Made by a program: the position numbers and the translations under genes
Origin: Isoetes taiwanensis
Taxonomy: Eukaryota; Streptophyta; Lycopodiopsida; Isoetales; Isoetaceae
Length of the DNA: 64,000 nt
NCBI GenBank assembly: GCA_021234155.1
Contig: JAJEKV010000100.1
Location: 410,116 to 474,115 of the forward strand
Reading direction: 5' to 3'
In this document: piece after piece, positions 19,926 to 31,253 of the stretch
How the letters are laid out: every line of letters begins with the position of its first letter
Position numbering within the stretch: the stretch's first letter is position 1
The notes under the pieces: generated by a model
Databases searched by the model: none
The model's input: only the letters and a program-made list of their open reading frames with translations
What the model was told of the DNA's origin: nothing

Positions 19926-20702
19926 ATGGCTCACCGTTACAATATCTCCGAAGAGCAATATCAGCAGGCCTTAAGAACTGCTGACTTTATCGCTACTCAG
20001 ATAGCGTTGCCACAGCCTTCATCCCCAGAAGATTACCAGTATAAACTAGAGCAGATTGCTCTACTCTATGGCTTCCTTCCCAGTAATGCCCAGCCACCTC
20101 CATTACCTAGAGATCCTCCACCTGCTCATCCACCACCACCTGAAAATCCACCGCCAGAGACCGCCAACCCAGATCCTCTAATGACTGCTGAAACTGATGC
20201 GCCAACTAAAAGGAATAAGGCTCCTAAATGGTTGGAAAAAGTTGATCTGCCATACTTTACTGGCGGAGTGTCCGTTAAGCCAATGCAAGTAATAAGTTTC
20301 CTGGGGATATGGGAAAAGTTCTTTGAGAGAGTTAACGCAACCGAACAGGAGAAACTGCAAGCCATGGACACATATTTAGATGAACAAGCTCAAGTTTGGT
20401 GGCAAGGTCGCAGATTAATGCAACCTGAAGTTAACTCATGGGTCGTCTTTCGTAGTGCATTTGAAGCCCATTATTTGCCTGCGAACTATTACAGGATTTT
20501 GCAAAAAGAGTGGGACCTTGTTAAACAGGATGACGGAGAAACAGTGTCCGAATATTATATGAAATTTAGTCATTTAGGTTCACAAGTTAGAAACCTAGGT
20601 GAACACGAACTATTGAGAAAGTTTGTGAATGGATTAAGGGAGGACATATTTGCAGAACTAGACCTTATTGAACTAGTCAACATGCTGCAGAACGAAAGTT
20701 GA
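19926..20702 (+). pseudogene. gag (capsid) region
   Basis: ATG at 19,926 gives MAHRYNISEEQYQQAL, then a proline-rich stretch (residues about 55-80), then the capsid core with KWLEKVDLPYFTGGVSVKP, QAQVWWQGRRLM and LVKQDDGETVSEYYMKFSHL. This is the retrotransposon gag pattern (W-x-x-F near the start, then R-x-G-x-SV-x-EY-x-x-F). The frame ends at a TGA near 20,700. The sequence NPKARKL that should follow is in another frame, so there is a one- or two-base indel near 20,690. It forms the particle that packages the element RNA. Confidence 0.85.
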
Positions 20703-21271
20703 ACCCCAAGGCTCGTAAGTTGGTTATATGGGAAGGAGCGCCTTCTCGTGAACAAAAAAGACCAAAGCGAGAAAAATTTGAAAATAGAAGACATAAGAAA
20801 AATAAAAGGGGCCGTGAAGAGCGTAAGACCAGGTTTAACGGGAGAAATGGAAAACGCTCTAATAACGGACAGAAGTCCAAACAGGAACAGAGTAAAGGGC
20901 CAAAGACTGGATGTTATAATTGTGGGGGTCCACATTATCAATCCAACTGCCCGAAGAATATAGCCCCGGCAGATAAAAATACAAAGAAAGTGCAGTTTAA
21001 AGAGCCGCCGTATAAGGAAAGGCAAGTTGCTCAATCTCACCATGTGGAAGATAGACCCGAAACTTCCAGGGAAGGAGAGGAAAGAAATAAAGGAAAGCTT
21101 GCAGCCATTGAACAGGAAAAAGGGAGACTGCAAATTGCATACCTAAAGAATTTGTCAGAAGGCGATACAAGGTCTCCAGAAGCATGGCTGTTTAAAATGA
21201 AGGGTTCAGTAAAAGGTCAAGATGTGACTGTTTTACTTGATGATGGTTCAACACATGACTTTATCTCATAG
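20703..21271 (+). pseudogene. nucleocapsid zinc knuckle and protease start
   Basis: A highly basic stretch (KRPKREKFENRRHKKNKRG) is followed by a CCHC zinc knuckle, GCYNCGGPHYQSNCP, near 20,910-20,955. The start of the aspartic protease is VTVLLDDGSTHDFIS (catalytic D in D-D-G-S-T, where D-S-G or D-T-G is usual). A TAG at 21,269-21,271 interrupts the frame; the next codons continue DLVYKLGLPICDLQ in the same frame. Readthrough is possible in principle, but with the gag frameshift a nonsense mutation is more likely. Confidence 0.85.
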
Positions 21272-24200
21272 GACTTGGTGTATAAGTTAGGATTACCTAT
21301 TTGTGATTTGCAAACGAAAATCACAGTGATGCAGGGTTTGAAAGGTCCTAGGAACCAGTGTGATAAATATGTGGTAGCTCCCATCCAAATAGGGCAGTAT
21401 TTTGAAGAAAGAGTTTTGATTATGGCCCCTCTAGGAACTATGGATGTGATATTAGGAATTGGATGGCGAGAACAGTATGATGCCCGACCTAATTACAGGG
21501 AAAAGACAGTAACTATAATGGTTGAAGGGCAACCTTTGAAGTTGTGTACAGATTCCACATCTCAAGCTGAACCCCTACTGACATACTTTGAAACTAAGAA
21601 GTTAATACAGGGCGAAGCTGAATCATACTTTATATACTTGAGAAACTCTGATCCGCCATCACAGGTGCCTCTCGAGTTATACAGCTTTCTGAGACAATTC
21701 AACGATCTCTTCAAAGATGAGGAAACTTTAGATCTACCTCCTCATCGTCCAGAGGATCATGGCGCGAAACCTCCAAACAGGGTGCCTTATAGAGTCAGCC
21801 ATTTTGAGAAATTAGAGCTTGAGAAACAGATAGCAGAGATGTTAGAACGACAGCTAATACAACCAAGTTATTCCCCTTTTGGCGCACCTGTTATTCTTAT
21901 CAAAAAGAAAGATAAGGGATATAGAATGTGTGTGGATTATAGAGCTCTTAATAAGTTGACTATTAAGGATAAATTCCCAGTGCCTAGAGCAGATGACCTA
22001 TTTGATGAATTACGAGGTGCTTGCATATTTAGCAAAATTGATTTGAAATCAGGATATCATCAAATCCGAATAAAGGAAGAAGACATTGGTAAAACGGCAT
22101 TCAGAATGACTTTTGGTCACTATGAGTTTCGTGTAATGCCTTTTGGTCTGACCAATGCTCCGGCAACCTTCTGTCGTCTTATGGGGAGAGTTCTAGCACC
22201 CGTCTTAGGGAAAAGTGTTGTAGTCTTCTTTGACGATATACTTATATATAGTAGAACTATTGAGGAGCACAAGCAACACCTTCAACAGGTTTTTGACCTT
22301 TTGAGGCAAAATAAGTTGTTTGTTAATGAGTCAAAAAGCAGGTTCTTTATGCAAGAAGTTGGATATTTAGGTCATATCATATCCAAAGAAGGCATACGGA
22401 TGGATCCTGAAAAGATTAGGGTTATTATTGATTGGCCTCGGCCAGAAAACCTCAAGGATTTGCGATCCTTTGTACAGTTATGCAGTTATTATCGAAGATT
22501 TGTGAAAGATTTTGCAAAAATAACCCTTCCTCTTAGCAGGTTTTTAAAGAAAGATACCCCCTTTGTTTGGAATCCAGAAGCCGAGGAAGCTTTCCGAATT
22601 CTGAAAGAGAACATGGCAACTGAACCGGCATTAGTGTTACCTGATTGGAATAAGCCTTTTATAGTTTGCTCGAATGCAAGTGGAAATGCTATTGGCGCAG
22701 TATTGATGCAAGATGGACATCCATTAGCTTATGTCAGCCGAATGCTCAAACCATTAGAGCAAAAGTATAGCACTTATGAAAAGGAATTGATTGCCTTAGT
22801 TCATGCACTTAAGAAGTGGAGGCACTATCTTATGGGATCTAAGTTTGTGGCTCGTTTTGATCAGCAAAGCTTGAAACATATACAAACACAGGACATTATC
22901 AATGCACGGCAATTAAAGCTCATTGATACTATAAAGGATTTTGAAGGGATGCAGCTTGAATATAAGCCTGGGAAGGAGAACCAGGTGGCAGATGCATTAA
23001 GTCGGATAAGTATTCAAGCTATATCTGCAGCAGAATTTGTTGATTTGGAACCTATGAAAGAAGAATATGTAAACGGCCCCTCCTTTGCTACTCCGTATGC
23101 ACAGGTACAAAAGGATGGAAGAGATCCTTTGGCAGAATACAGAATTCATAATGGGTTATTACTCTACCGAAATCGTACTTGTGTTACACAAGCATACAGG
23201 TTGAAGGTTACACAGGAATGTCATGAACCTCCATATTCCGGTCATAGAGGAATTCAAGCTACTCTGGCAACCGTTAAAAGACGTTTCTTTTGGCCAAAAC
23301 TTGAAAGGGATGTAAGAAAATATGTCGAAGCATGTCTTATTTGTCAACGAGTAAAAGCTTCTACCAGTAAGCCTGCCGGATTAGTACAGCCTTTGCCTAT
23401 TCCAAAAAAACCAAAGACTATTCAAGGGTTACCAAAGACTATCCACAAGAATGATCAAATTTGGACAGTAGTAGACAGGTTGTCTAAACAGGCTCATTTT
23501 ATTCCTTGTAAATCTAGCATGACTGCCCCGCAAGCAATCAAGATTTTCTTAAAGGAAATATTTAAAGTCCATGGGATGCCAGATGCAATCATAACAGATA
23601 GAGATCCCCTATTCTGTAGCAAATTTTGGGGTGGACTTATGAAAAACTTAGGCACGACTTTAAAGTTTTCCACTGCATATCATCCCCAAACGGATGGTCA
23701 GTCTGAGGTTGTTAATCGAGTTATTGAAGATATGCTGAGATCTTATGTTGCTGAAAGGAAAAGCCATTGGGAAGAATATCTTTATCTATTGGAGTTTGCG
23801 TATAATAACACGGTGCACTCAGTTACCCAAAGAACTCCTTTTGAAGTAGTTTATAGATATTCTTTGGAATCTCCAATTGCGAAACTAGGTGGAGAAGTAC
23901 CTGCTTCCGATGAAGCCACTACAGACTTTGCAGATATCTTGCGAGAGGTAAAGGCGCGAATCCAGAAAAGTCAGGAATTGATGACTTCCAAACTTGCAAA
24001 GAAACGAAAAACCTATCGTTTACATTTATATGGGAAATGGACTAACTTGCACCCAGTTTTTAATGTGGGAATACTAAAACCCTATAAGGGAAGTGAAATT
24101 TCTCCTGAGATTTTGCAGAAAATGGAGCAATCGGAACCTCCCAACATTAAAGATGACGAAGAGGTGTTGGAACCGGAGAAAATATTGACACATCAAGATA

Positions 24201-24343
24201 AAGAGACTAAAAGTTTTTCTTATCGAAGGTATCTTGTGAAATTTAAATTTCATCCGTCCACCGATGCGGTATGGTATTCTAAGACTCAGTTAAAAGACTA
24301 CGGTTCCTTGGTGGAAGAATACGAAAGATCTTTGCAAGAATAA
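21272..24343 (+). CDS. pol: protease end, RT, RNase H, integrase, chromodomain
   Basis: One long frame of about 1,020 codons. It contains the protease end (IILG-type ILGIGWREQYDARPNY). RT has RMCVDYRALNKLTIKDKFPV, KIDLKSGYHQIRI, MPFGLTNAPATF and the active site VVFFDDILIYS (F-D-D in place of Y/V-D-D). RNase H has FIVCSNASGNAIGAVLMQ, where the first catalytic D of the usual C-D-A-S is N, and YSTYEKELIALVHALKKWRH. Integrase has a zinc-binding HHCC region (H-GHRG, C-LICQ), IITDRDPLFCSKFW (D) and HPQTDGQSEVVNR (E). The block that normally holds the first integrase D (W-x-SI-x-MDF before x-GLPKT) is replaced by KKPKTIQGLPKT. A chromodomain-like end (YRRYLVKFKFHPSTDAVWY) follows. The long frame suggests recent age, but catalytic losses point to a dead element. 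Confidence 0.88.
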   Translation, partial: DLVYKLGLPICDLQTKITVMQGLKGPRNQCDKYVVAPIQIGQYFEERVLIMAPLGTMDVILGIGWREQYDARPNYREKTVTIMVEGQPLKLCTDSTSQAEPLLTYFETKKLIQGEAESYFIYLRNSDPPSQVPLELYSFLRQFNDLFKDEETLDLPPHRPEDHGAKPPNRVPYRVSHFEKLELEKQIAEMLERQLIQPSYSPFGAPVILIKKKDKGYRMCVDYRALNKLTIKDKFPVPRADDLFDELRGACIFSKIDLKSGYHQIRIKEEDIGKTAFRMTFGHYEFRVMPFGLTNAPATFCRLMGRVLAPVLGKSVVVFFDDILIYSRTIEEHKQHLQQVFDLLRQNKLFVNESKSRFFMQEVGYLGHIISKEGIRMDPEKIRVIIDWPRPENLKDLRSFVQLCSYYRRFVKDFAKITLPLSRFLKKDTPFVWNPEAEEAFRILKENMATEPALVLPDWNKPFIVCSNASGNAIGAVLMQDGHPLAYVSRMLKPLEQKYSTYEKELIALVHALKKWRHYLMGSKFVARFDQQSLKHIQTQDIINARQLKLIDTIKDFEGMQLEYKPGKENQVADALSRISIQAISAAEFVDLEPMKEEYVNGPSFATPYAQVQKDGRDPLAEYRIHNGLLLYRNRTCVTQAYRLKVTQECHEPPYSGHRGIQATLATVKRRFFWPKLERDVRKYVEACLICQRVKASTSKPAGLVQPLPIPKKPKTIQGLPKTIHKNDQIWTVVDRLSKQAHFIPCKSSMTAPQAIKIFLKEIFKVHGMPDAIITDRDPLFCSKFWGGLMKNLGTTLKFSTAYHPQTDGQSEVVNRVIEDMLRSYVAERKSHWEEYLYLLEFAYNNTVHSVTQRTPFEVVYRYSLESPIAKLGGEVPASDEATTDFADILREVKARIQKSQELMTSKLAKKRKTYRLHLYGKWTNLHPVFNVGILKPYKGSEISPEILQKMEQSEPPNIKDDEEVLEPEKILTHQDKETKSFSYRRYLVKFKFHPSTDAVWYSKTQLKDYGSLVEEYERSLQE

Positions 24344-24349
24344 AGTTCA

Positions 24350-24709
24350 AAGACCTTCAAACTACATATTTGGAATTCTATATTATTATAATTGCAATTA
24401 TTTTATTAATAAAATATCTAGATATTGATATGCATAGAATTCTTTACTAACGATCGTAAAGATATTAAAACCTCTAACTGAATTGAGGTCATCCCTAACG
24501 GAAAAGGGAATGAAAATCCTCTAAAGGAATTGAGGTAAGCAAACGAAAATCCTCTAAAGGAATTGAGGTCATTTCTAGCTGAATTGAAATGAGAAATCCG
24601 TAACTTCTAAAGGAACTGAAGTTATCGAATTAAATATCCTTAGACGAATAAGGATAGACAATTTTTCCTCGAGGTTAACGCGGACGTTTAACCTCGGGAA
24701 GGGAAGGAT
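24350..24709 (+). other. 3' untranslated region with short repeats and polypurine tract
   Basis: Between pol and the 3' LTR there are two clear tandem copies of a block with GAAAATCCTCTAAAGGAATT and GAGGT, plus worn versions. The purine-rich tract GGGAAGGGAAGGA lies directly before the LTR start at 24,710 and would prime plus-strand synthesis. Confidence 0.7.
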
Positions 24710-25348
24710 TGTTACGGCTCGATGCCAGCTTGGGGGAGCGGCACAGGCATGATGCAACACAAGTTATTATTCCTAGGCTAGTAGTTAAATGTAAGGGCAA
24801 TTCCTTATAATACTTCAAATGTAGGAGCATTAATATATTAAAGAATAAGGTCCAATGGTTTAAATTAATAAAGGGGCGTGGCTGATAACGGCCCGCGACC
24901 CCTTCACGTCGAAATAATCGGAGGTTGCATCAAAGCCTCCGGAAACTAATGAAAAGGGCCGAATCCATCCAGATAAAGGCCGAATCTGGGATACTACAAC
25001 TCGAATCCCTGTTATTAGCTTGTATCTGCCTTTTTAGAATGATATTTTTACTCAGAAAAGGACCAACCAGAAATAGGTAATCTGGCTTTATAAATACAAC
25101 CGTTTCCTTCTCTTGAGTTCATAGAAATTCGGCTTTGCGCTTTAAGAACTCCTGCGCCCTGCTGTAGTTAGTGTGAACAGACCTGTCTCATATATTCTTA
25201 AGTCATTTGGTTGCAGTCCTAAGCAAGTAACGAATCTTGCAGAAAGCCTGGCCCGGTTGGGTGGTTAAATCTCCTAACGATTGGAGAGCGTTATTTAATT
25301 CATTGTGTTGTTCCTTCTGAAGTGTTGTGTTAATCTTTAGTTGAATCA
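24710..25348 (+). repeat. 3' LTR (639 bp)
   Basis: Starts TGTTACGGCTCG directly after the polypurine tract and ends TTGAATCA, so it has TG...CA ends. Contains a TATA box at 25,089-25,096. Its last 116 bp match the 5' remnant. Confidence 0.85.
25089..25096 (+). promoter_or_regulatory. LTR TATA box
   Basis: TATAAATA in the LTR, about 250 bp before its end. Transcription of the element would start roughly 30 bp downstream, at the U3/R boundary. Confidence 0.55.
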
Positions 25349-25364
25349 TATTTGCAATGGTCTC

Positions 25365-25684
25365 TTATAGTGATCCTCCTCCTTGTATATTTGTCAGCGG
25401 AAGAATTAGAGTAGGGGGGATCCAGTGTTATGGATTATGTACTAATGGTAGAGCAAGAACTACATCTTGTCACGCATGTGCAAGTGGGAACGGATAGCAG
25501 AGATGAAGAGGTGGATTCAAATCTTCGGCCTCTCTTCTTTGAAATAGATTGGCAACCTTTGCCTCACCTTTGCCTGGATTATGATCAAATAGAGAATTAT
25601 GCACAACTGCTAACAGAAGAGATACTGGGAGTTCTACAGCTTTCCATATTACGAACAACAAACTGGCTGGTCATAGCCTTCTAA
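25365..25684 (+). mobile_element. old LINE copy, endonuclease part
   Basis: The plus strand encodes VMDYVLMVEQELHLVTHVQV, then GTDSRDEEVDSNLRPLFFEI and CLDYDQIENYAQLL. It aligns piece by piece with the minus-strand LINE at about 28,680-28,450 (VVDYVLVVAQDMHLISRFRV, GTDSRDEEVDSDHLPLYLDL, LDYEQAEDYAEMLM), so it is a diverged, more AT-rich copy of the C-terminal part of an APE-type endonuclease domain. The conserved SDHLP motif is worn to SNLRP. It is continued at 29,192, beyond the inserted younger LINE. Confidence 0.75.
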
Positions 25685-25855
25685 GAGTGGCAAGAGTGAT
25701 GTTTTGGAAGAAGACATAGAGGGTTTTCACGTTCAACAAGTTTCAACCAAACAAATGATATGATGTTCACTGCAAAAATGCTTAAATGCCAGCTCAGACT
25801 GCTAATTGATCTTACGCCCAAGTTGCAGGCCATCACACAATACAAAGTTTTTTTC

Positions 25856-25960
25856 AAGGAAGGAAGGAAGGAAGGAAGGAAGGTACTTTTATCGTCCACG
25901 GAGACCAATCGGTCTATGGGACCCAATACAAAAAGCGACAAAGCGGATTCTTGCCCGGAT
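25856..25960 (-). repeat. LINE 3' end with (TTCC)n tail
   Basis: On the minus strand the end reads GACCGATTGGTCTCCGTGGA, then CGATAAAAGTA and five TTCC units. The same conserved end with simple-repeat tail occurs at 34,325, 35,725 and 54,531, which marks it as the 3' terminus of a LINE family or a SINE that shares its tail. Confidence 0.75.
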
Positions 25961-28900
25961 TAAAACCCCCACCCGAAGGGTTTTCGAGGGAAAACCGCGT
26001 GGCAAAGAATCGGCCCTGTGACAAACCGTACTAATCATATAAAATGCGTAAACATCCCAATATATACAATCATGCACCACCCCGGTAGTGCCTAGTCACG
26101 GACACCCGGTGGGGCAAAGGTGACCTCGCAGGTCGATTACCTCCTAGATGTATGACCCGAGACGCGTCGCGGGCGGTGTGTTCATCGGCAAATGCAAGGG
26201 CACGCGTCCGCCGCACTAAGGGGCGTGTCGGCCCGGATCGGACTGAACGGCCCGGGCAACTCGAAAAGTGTGAGACTCATCCTCAATGGCACCCGTTTGG
26301 CAACCCGGCAGCCTGTCTGGCGGGGCTCCCCAATCCACCGCCGCCTCGATCACGAAGATGGTGGGCACTGTCGCGAATGGAGGGCAATGAGTCAAGCTTT
26401 TTGGGGGGGTGGGGAACGCAGTAGAGGCTGTGGGCCCCCGGGCTAACACGGGGTTGATGTGCTCCTTGTAATGGGCCATTTTGACCTGCTCTAGAGCAAT
26501 GGGGTCCCAGAGCTTGCCAAGGAAACAAGCATCTAGGTACTCCCAGCGGTATCCGATCGACATTGCGCCCAGTATGCGCATCGTGCTCACCGCGTTCCAT
26601 CCGGGCGAACCACCGATCTCTCTTACCCCTCCAACGAGGCCCTAAGCCGCCGCGGACTCATGGCCCGCGAAGTAAGCCAAAAAGGGCCGAGCATCACCCA
26701 TAGTAACCACTTTCTGAAAATAGACGATGTGTCTATCAAGGGCTGCCCGCTGAAGCGGCAAGAATCCAGTTTCCTGCAGCAGAATCTGATAGGGGACTGA
26801 AGGTTTCACCCCAAGTGCCCGTGCCAAAAATGCCTTCTGCACCTGCTCCAAGTCATTCCAGGTCGTCAAAGAGACGACCGGGCCCCAAACCTCGACCCCC
26901 GTCTGGAAGGGCAGTGCTCGACCGGTGCGAGCACGATGTGACTGATGGCCCCAATCATATAGCTCTGCCTGGTGACTGTTGTTCTGCATTGCATAAAGCG
27001 CTTTCCAGCCTGCTGTCACCCGCAAGCGGATAGACGCCTCCCAGCAGAGCGAGGAGGGGAACTCCACCCCTAGGTACTTGTAGGTGGGCGTGACGCCCAC
27101 AGTGTGCCGCCCCCCGATATGTGAGTGCAGGAGGCATGGGGTGACGTGAAGAAGAGGATATGAGAACCACCCCGGTCTTGGCCGATTGACGCCATGATGT
27201 CCAGAGCGACAAAATGTGTCTAGGGCATCCGGTGAGATCGCATAGCTTCGGGTGTGGGCCAGCAGCCAACATCGCCCGCATAGATGAGCCGGCGGATGAC
27301 CTGGTGCAAAAGTCGTATGCCATCCCCCCATGCTCAATGAAGCCGGGGCTCTAACCGACAATGTAGAGGCCAAAAGTGTTGGCGAGGGGGCAACCCCCGC
27401 CGGACCCGATACTACCGGTGAATGCTTGGCCTGGCCGGGCCGCATCCCCGCCAAAACAACTCTCATACAACTCAGATATGGCATTCTCGCACGTGCAGCG
27501 GAGCCCCTGGCTTGACGCTAGCCTAGCCCACACGCTTTTCCTGGGGACAGACAAAAAGCCTTTGCGAAGTCCACAAAGCGGCAATACAAGTCCACCCGAT
27601 GATTCCGCTACTCTTCAATCGCCCGCCAGCTGTAAAGATATGGTCAATCGCTGAGTGGCGGGTCGAAAGCCCGCCTGCGTGAGGGCTTCGCGACATCCGC
27701 CGCCTCGCCTGGGGTCAACTGGCTGCTCGAGAATGCCAGCCAACAACATGGCAAATACCGAATCACCATGATCGCCCGTAATTGGCCGGACAAGTGGGTC
27801 GCCCGCCTTTGTGAATGGGAACAACCCTTGCTGGTCCATTGTCGGGGAAACCCTCCCTGCAATGCTCGTTGAACAGTAGTGAGGACCGCACAAGCTTGCC
27901 GCCCCCGCCCCACTTGAGTAACTCGGCACGATACCATCGAGGTCACCGCCGCCTTCCCATTAGCTAGCCGTTGTGTGCCCTCCTCAACATCCTCTCGCCC
28001 ACGAAACCAATGAGGGGCCATCCCCGTGGGGGTATGGGCGTACGCCCCTGGCGGGTCATAGAGCTGCTGCAAGTACTCGTTCCCACGCCCCGGGTGTGAT
28101 GTCCCCGTAGGGTCGGGCTGGCCTTCTCAAGCACTCTGGCCAAAAGATTTTGAGGATGAGTGTCCAGCAGTCGAACATCTCCCCGATGTTGGCAAGGTAC
28201 CGCGCCTTTGTGTCCTTCGGATGGGCGCCAGACTGTGGTGGTGGCCTCGCAAGCGGGCACTGGATCCGTATGTGACGGAAGCTGCCGCTATGCTTTTTAC
28301 AACCGCATCAAACCATCGGTTACGAGGGAATGTTGCTGACCCTGAGCGCGACGCTGGCCCGCCAAAGCACCTGTCCGCTGCATCCCGTAATAGCGAAGTC
28401 AGCTGGTCTGTCTGCTGCTCTAGTGTGGAGGTCTGCAGAATTACTGGGAGGGCGTCCATGAGCATCTCGGCGTAGTCCTCTGCCTGCTCATAATCGAGTC
28501 TCAACTGAGGACGGCGAGGGGCTGGCATAGTGGGGGTTCTGGCGGCTCGCCAAACCAGGTCCAAATAAAGTGGGAGGTGATCTGAGTCGACCTCCTCATC
28601 CCGACTGTCTGTGCCCACCCGGAAACGACTGATGAGATGCATATCTTGCGCAACTACAAGCACATAGTCCACCACACTAGACCCTCCCCCCTGATTGTCC
28701 TGTCTGCATGTGCACTTGCGAGAATCGGACCCTTTGTGGAAAGGCCATTGCAAATTATCAAGTCAAAAATGCCACATAGCAGGAGCAACTGTCTGCCAAA
28801 GCGAGTGACCTGGCTGTCATCCGACCCGCGTGGCCAGGCTACTTCTGCGGGGCGTAGCTGCAGGACATCGTCAGCGAGGGGGTCAAGTCGCATGGGCTGC

Positions 28901-29163
28901 TCTACTCCTGTCCGTGCATTGAAATCTCCAAGAAGGACGACCCTACCCAACTGCTGATGCTGCTGTATGTCATCATATAGATCGACATACGGGTCCATCC
29001 TATCCGCATCGGGGTGGCTGCGATAGAAGGTGCTGTCTGCGTGAGGGCAAAAGGGCACAATACGTAGCAAAGTATCAGCAAGGGAATGCTCTACCTCTTG
29101 GCCATCACCCAAGAATGTTTGGTGAAGCGTATTGTCAAAATCCAAGCAACCTATTGGTAACAT
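25856..29163 (-). mobile_element. LINE non-LTR retrotransposon, GC-rich, decayed
   Basis: Reading leftward: an endonuclease start with QQHQQLGRVVLLGDFNARTG near 28,960-28,890; SVVDYVLVVAQDMHLISRF near 28,680; VDSDHLPLYLDLVW near 28,580; the pre-RT LANGKAAV near 27,970; RT pieces CENAISELYESCFGGDAARP near 27,480 and a worn RQGCPL block (GGGCPLANTFGLYI) near 27,370; a YADD box worn to YAGD near 27,285; TPTYKYLGVEFPSSL near 27,070; and a C-terminal region with FQTGVEVWGPVVSL to a stop at 26,643. A 3' untranslated region continues to a (TTCC)n tail at 25,856-25,880. Many frameshifts are present. The family is the endonuclease-plus-RT type common in plants and animals. Confidence 0.8.
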
Positions 29164-29191
29164 CTCTTTAGAACAATGGGTACAGTACTAG

Positions 29192-29760
29192 ATGCAATTT
29201 TATTATCCTAATAAGGTCTACAAAAATGTTCCAACACAGACAGGTCCAGCATTATCTAAAACTGAGGCAAATATAAATAAAGGCTTGCAACATCTTGCAA
29301 ATGGCAAGGCTACAATTCTTGATGGCATGCAAGCTGAATTGTTAAAGTGGGCTAGACATCAGATTGTCCCCATTTTAATCAGTTCAATAAGACCCTCAAA
29401 GAAGGTTTCTCCTGATAATGGACTTTTACCAAAGTGATCCAATCTATAAGACAGGTAATCCTCACAGCTCTAACAACTACCACACATTATCATGGTCAGC
29501 TCATTGTTGGCAAAACTACTGTTAGGAATTTTTGAGCAACATTAACAGTATGGGCAGAGGAAACGGGGCTATGTGCACTGGCATAAGCAGAGGTTAGACC
29601 GGAGGACTCTAGTACATAACATATTTTCACATTGCATGCTTGGTTAGAAGACAATAAATGAAGACTAGATATGTATTTTGAAGGACGTCAAACTGTTGAA
29701 ACTCCAAGCCAAAAGCCAGATACAAATGCACAAGCGGGAATAAAATCTCAGAGGATAATC
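29192..29760 (+). mobile_element. old LINE copy, reverse transcriptase part
   Basis: NKGLQHLANGKATILDGMQA and ELLKWARHQIVPILI (29,260-29,380), then after a frameshift WAEETGLCAL near 29,555 and HIFTLHAWLEDNK near 29,620-29,660. These match the RT start of LINEs (x-GLQ-LANGKA-D, WAEE-GL-A, HIFTL-ALIE). It continues the copy that begins at 25,365 in the same orientation; the 3.5 kb between are the younger minus-strand LINE. Confidence 0.7.
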
Positions 29761-31253
29761 ATGATCCACTGAGTAGAAAGACCTATACATAAGACAACAC
29801 ACTCAATTGGAACTCAAATATCAACTGTCGCTTGGCAGGAGCAAGCAAAGAGCAATGGTAGGCCTTAGCAATTCTAACTTGTGCGTGAAGACAACTGCAG
29901 GAGGAATATCTAAATCCTGAAAGACACACAATCTTCTACGCTTCTAGATGGACCACAACAACCACCCTGATGCTAAATGAAAAGCTTGGCTCCGCAACTT
30001 ATTCCAAGTATTTGGATAAATAGCCAAAAGAACTTGCTGACTTGTCAATGTCACATGAAAAAGAGAAAGCAGCCAAGACCAAACAGGCTGGAGATGATCA
30101 GCAAAACGAATACCTTTCAGAAAGAAATTAAAAGGAAAGATCCGACTTTAATTATGCTGAGAATAAACCTTAAAAACCTACAAGAATTCAAAGGTATAAC
30201 ACGTGCATTGAACAAGTGAAGAGATTATTGCATGTGATAGTAGACACATGTGCATCTTGTGGACTTGCATTCTGGAGAGATTATAAGTCATCATTGAAAG
30301 TAAAATGTGAGCATGAGTTCCACTTGAATATGCAAAAGATTGTTGAAGGTTTAAGTGTATAATATGTAATTGTTTGTGTAATTTACTCATACAATTTGGT
30401 GTGTAAGCTCTTGCTTTGGAGACTAACATTAAGAAATTGACATCGCTCTCAAGTATGCATTTGGTGAAGGGAAATTAGTTGTTTGATCAAACAAGGTAGT
30501 CTATGTAATTTTGGTGATAATCCTTTAATTTTTAAATTCCCCATCAGTATCACTAAAACCAATGTGAGAGGGAAGGTAATGAAGACATATGGGGGAGAAT
30601 TGGTATTGGCTCCTAATAGGATAAGAAAGGCATTGGATAAAGTTATATTGGCGACGCCTTAGAAATCTTCTAATTTGAAGAAAAAACAGATAAACAAGGA
30701 GATAGGTGCAAAAGAAGAAAAGAAACAGAAGCTACCTCCAAGATTGTAAGAACTTCTAAACAAACTCTCTTCCTTGAAAGGCCATAGAAGAAGAGATTGT
30801 TAGCACGAAAATCTCCAAGTCCACTTAATGCATCAAGAGAGAGGCGACATGTTATAGCCATGCATGTATTATACTAGTATTGCTAGTATGGGTCACAATT
30901 GGTGTAAATATCAGACATGGTCATGCTAAAGCGAGCTAAATCACAAAAAGTGCGCTTTTGTTAAAAATGTTGTGTATTTTTTTTATGTGATTTTAACACA
31001 ACAAATGGAAATGACATGGATATGCCCATGGTGTAAATATGACCATCTCCATTGCTTGGAGCTATTCATAGAAAAAGAAAGGAAGAAATATCATTGTATT
31101 GTACCATAAAAAGCAGCACTTGGCAAGGGCTCAAGAGAACCTTCCCATTGTACCAAACCCCAAGTGTCTACATTCAAAGGCCAAAAAAAACCTCTTCATT
31201 CTCTACATTCCTTTCAATGCGCATTTTAATCAGCAGCAAAAGAAGCAGAGAAC
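29761..31253. other. non-coding DNA upstream of the CASP-like gene
   Basis: No coding region recognised. From about 30,860 the sequence shares phrases with the DNA upstream of the second CASP-like copy (57,620 onward): GCATGTATTATAC, AGTATTGCTAGTA, ATTGTACCA, CCAAGTGTCTACATTCA and GCGCATTTTAATCAGCAG. That makes 30,860-31,253 the probable promoter and leader of the gene at 31,254. Confidence 0.5.

Larger units (their letters stand above)
19771..25348 (+). mobile_element. Ty3/gypsy chromovirus-like retrotransposon
   Basis: The order is a 5' LTR remnant (19,771-19,886), a primer-binding site for initiator tRNA-Met, gag, protease, reverse transcriptase, RNase H, integrase, a C-terminal chromodomain-like region, a polypurine tract, and a full 3' LTR (24,710-25,348). 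The 116-bp LTR remnant matches the last 116 bp of the 3' LTR with no difference that I can see, so insertion is fairly recent. It is not intact: a frameshift near 20,690, an in-frame TAG at 21,269-21,271, and a missing block in the integrase. The 5' part of the upstream LTR is gone, so no target duplication can be read. Confidence 0.92.

Noticed and set aside
29977-30219. 80-codon lysine-rich open frame
   Set aside because: No recognisable domain, AT-rich background, no splice or promoter context; likely chance.
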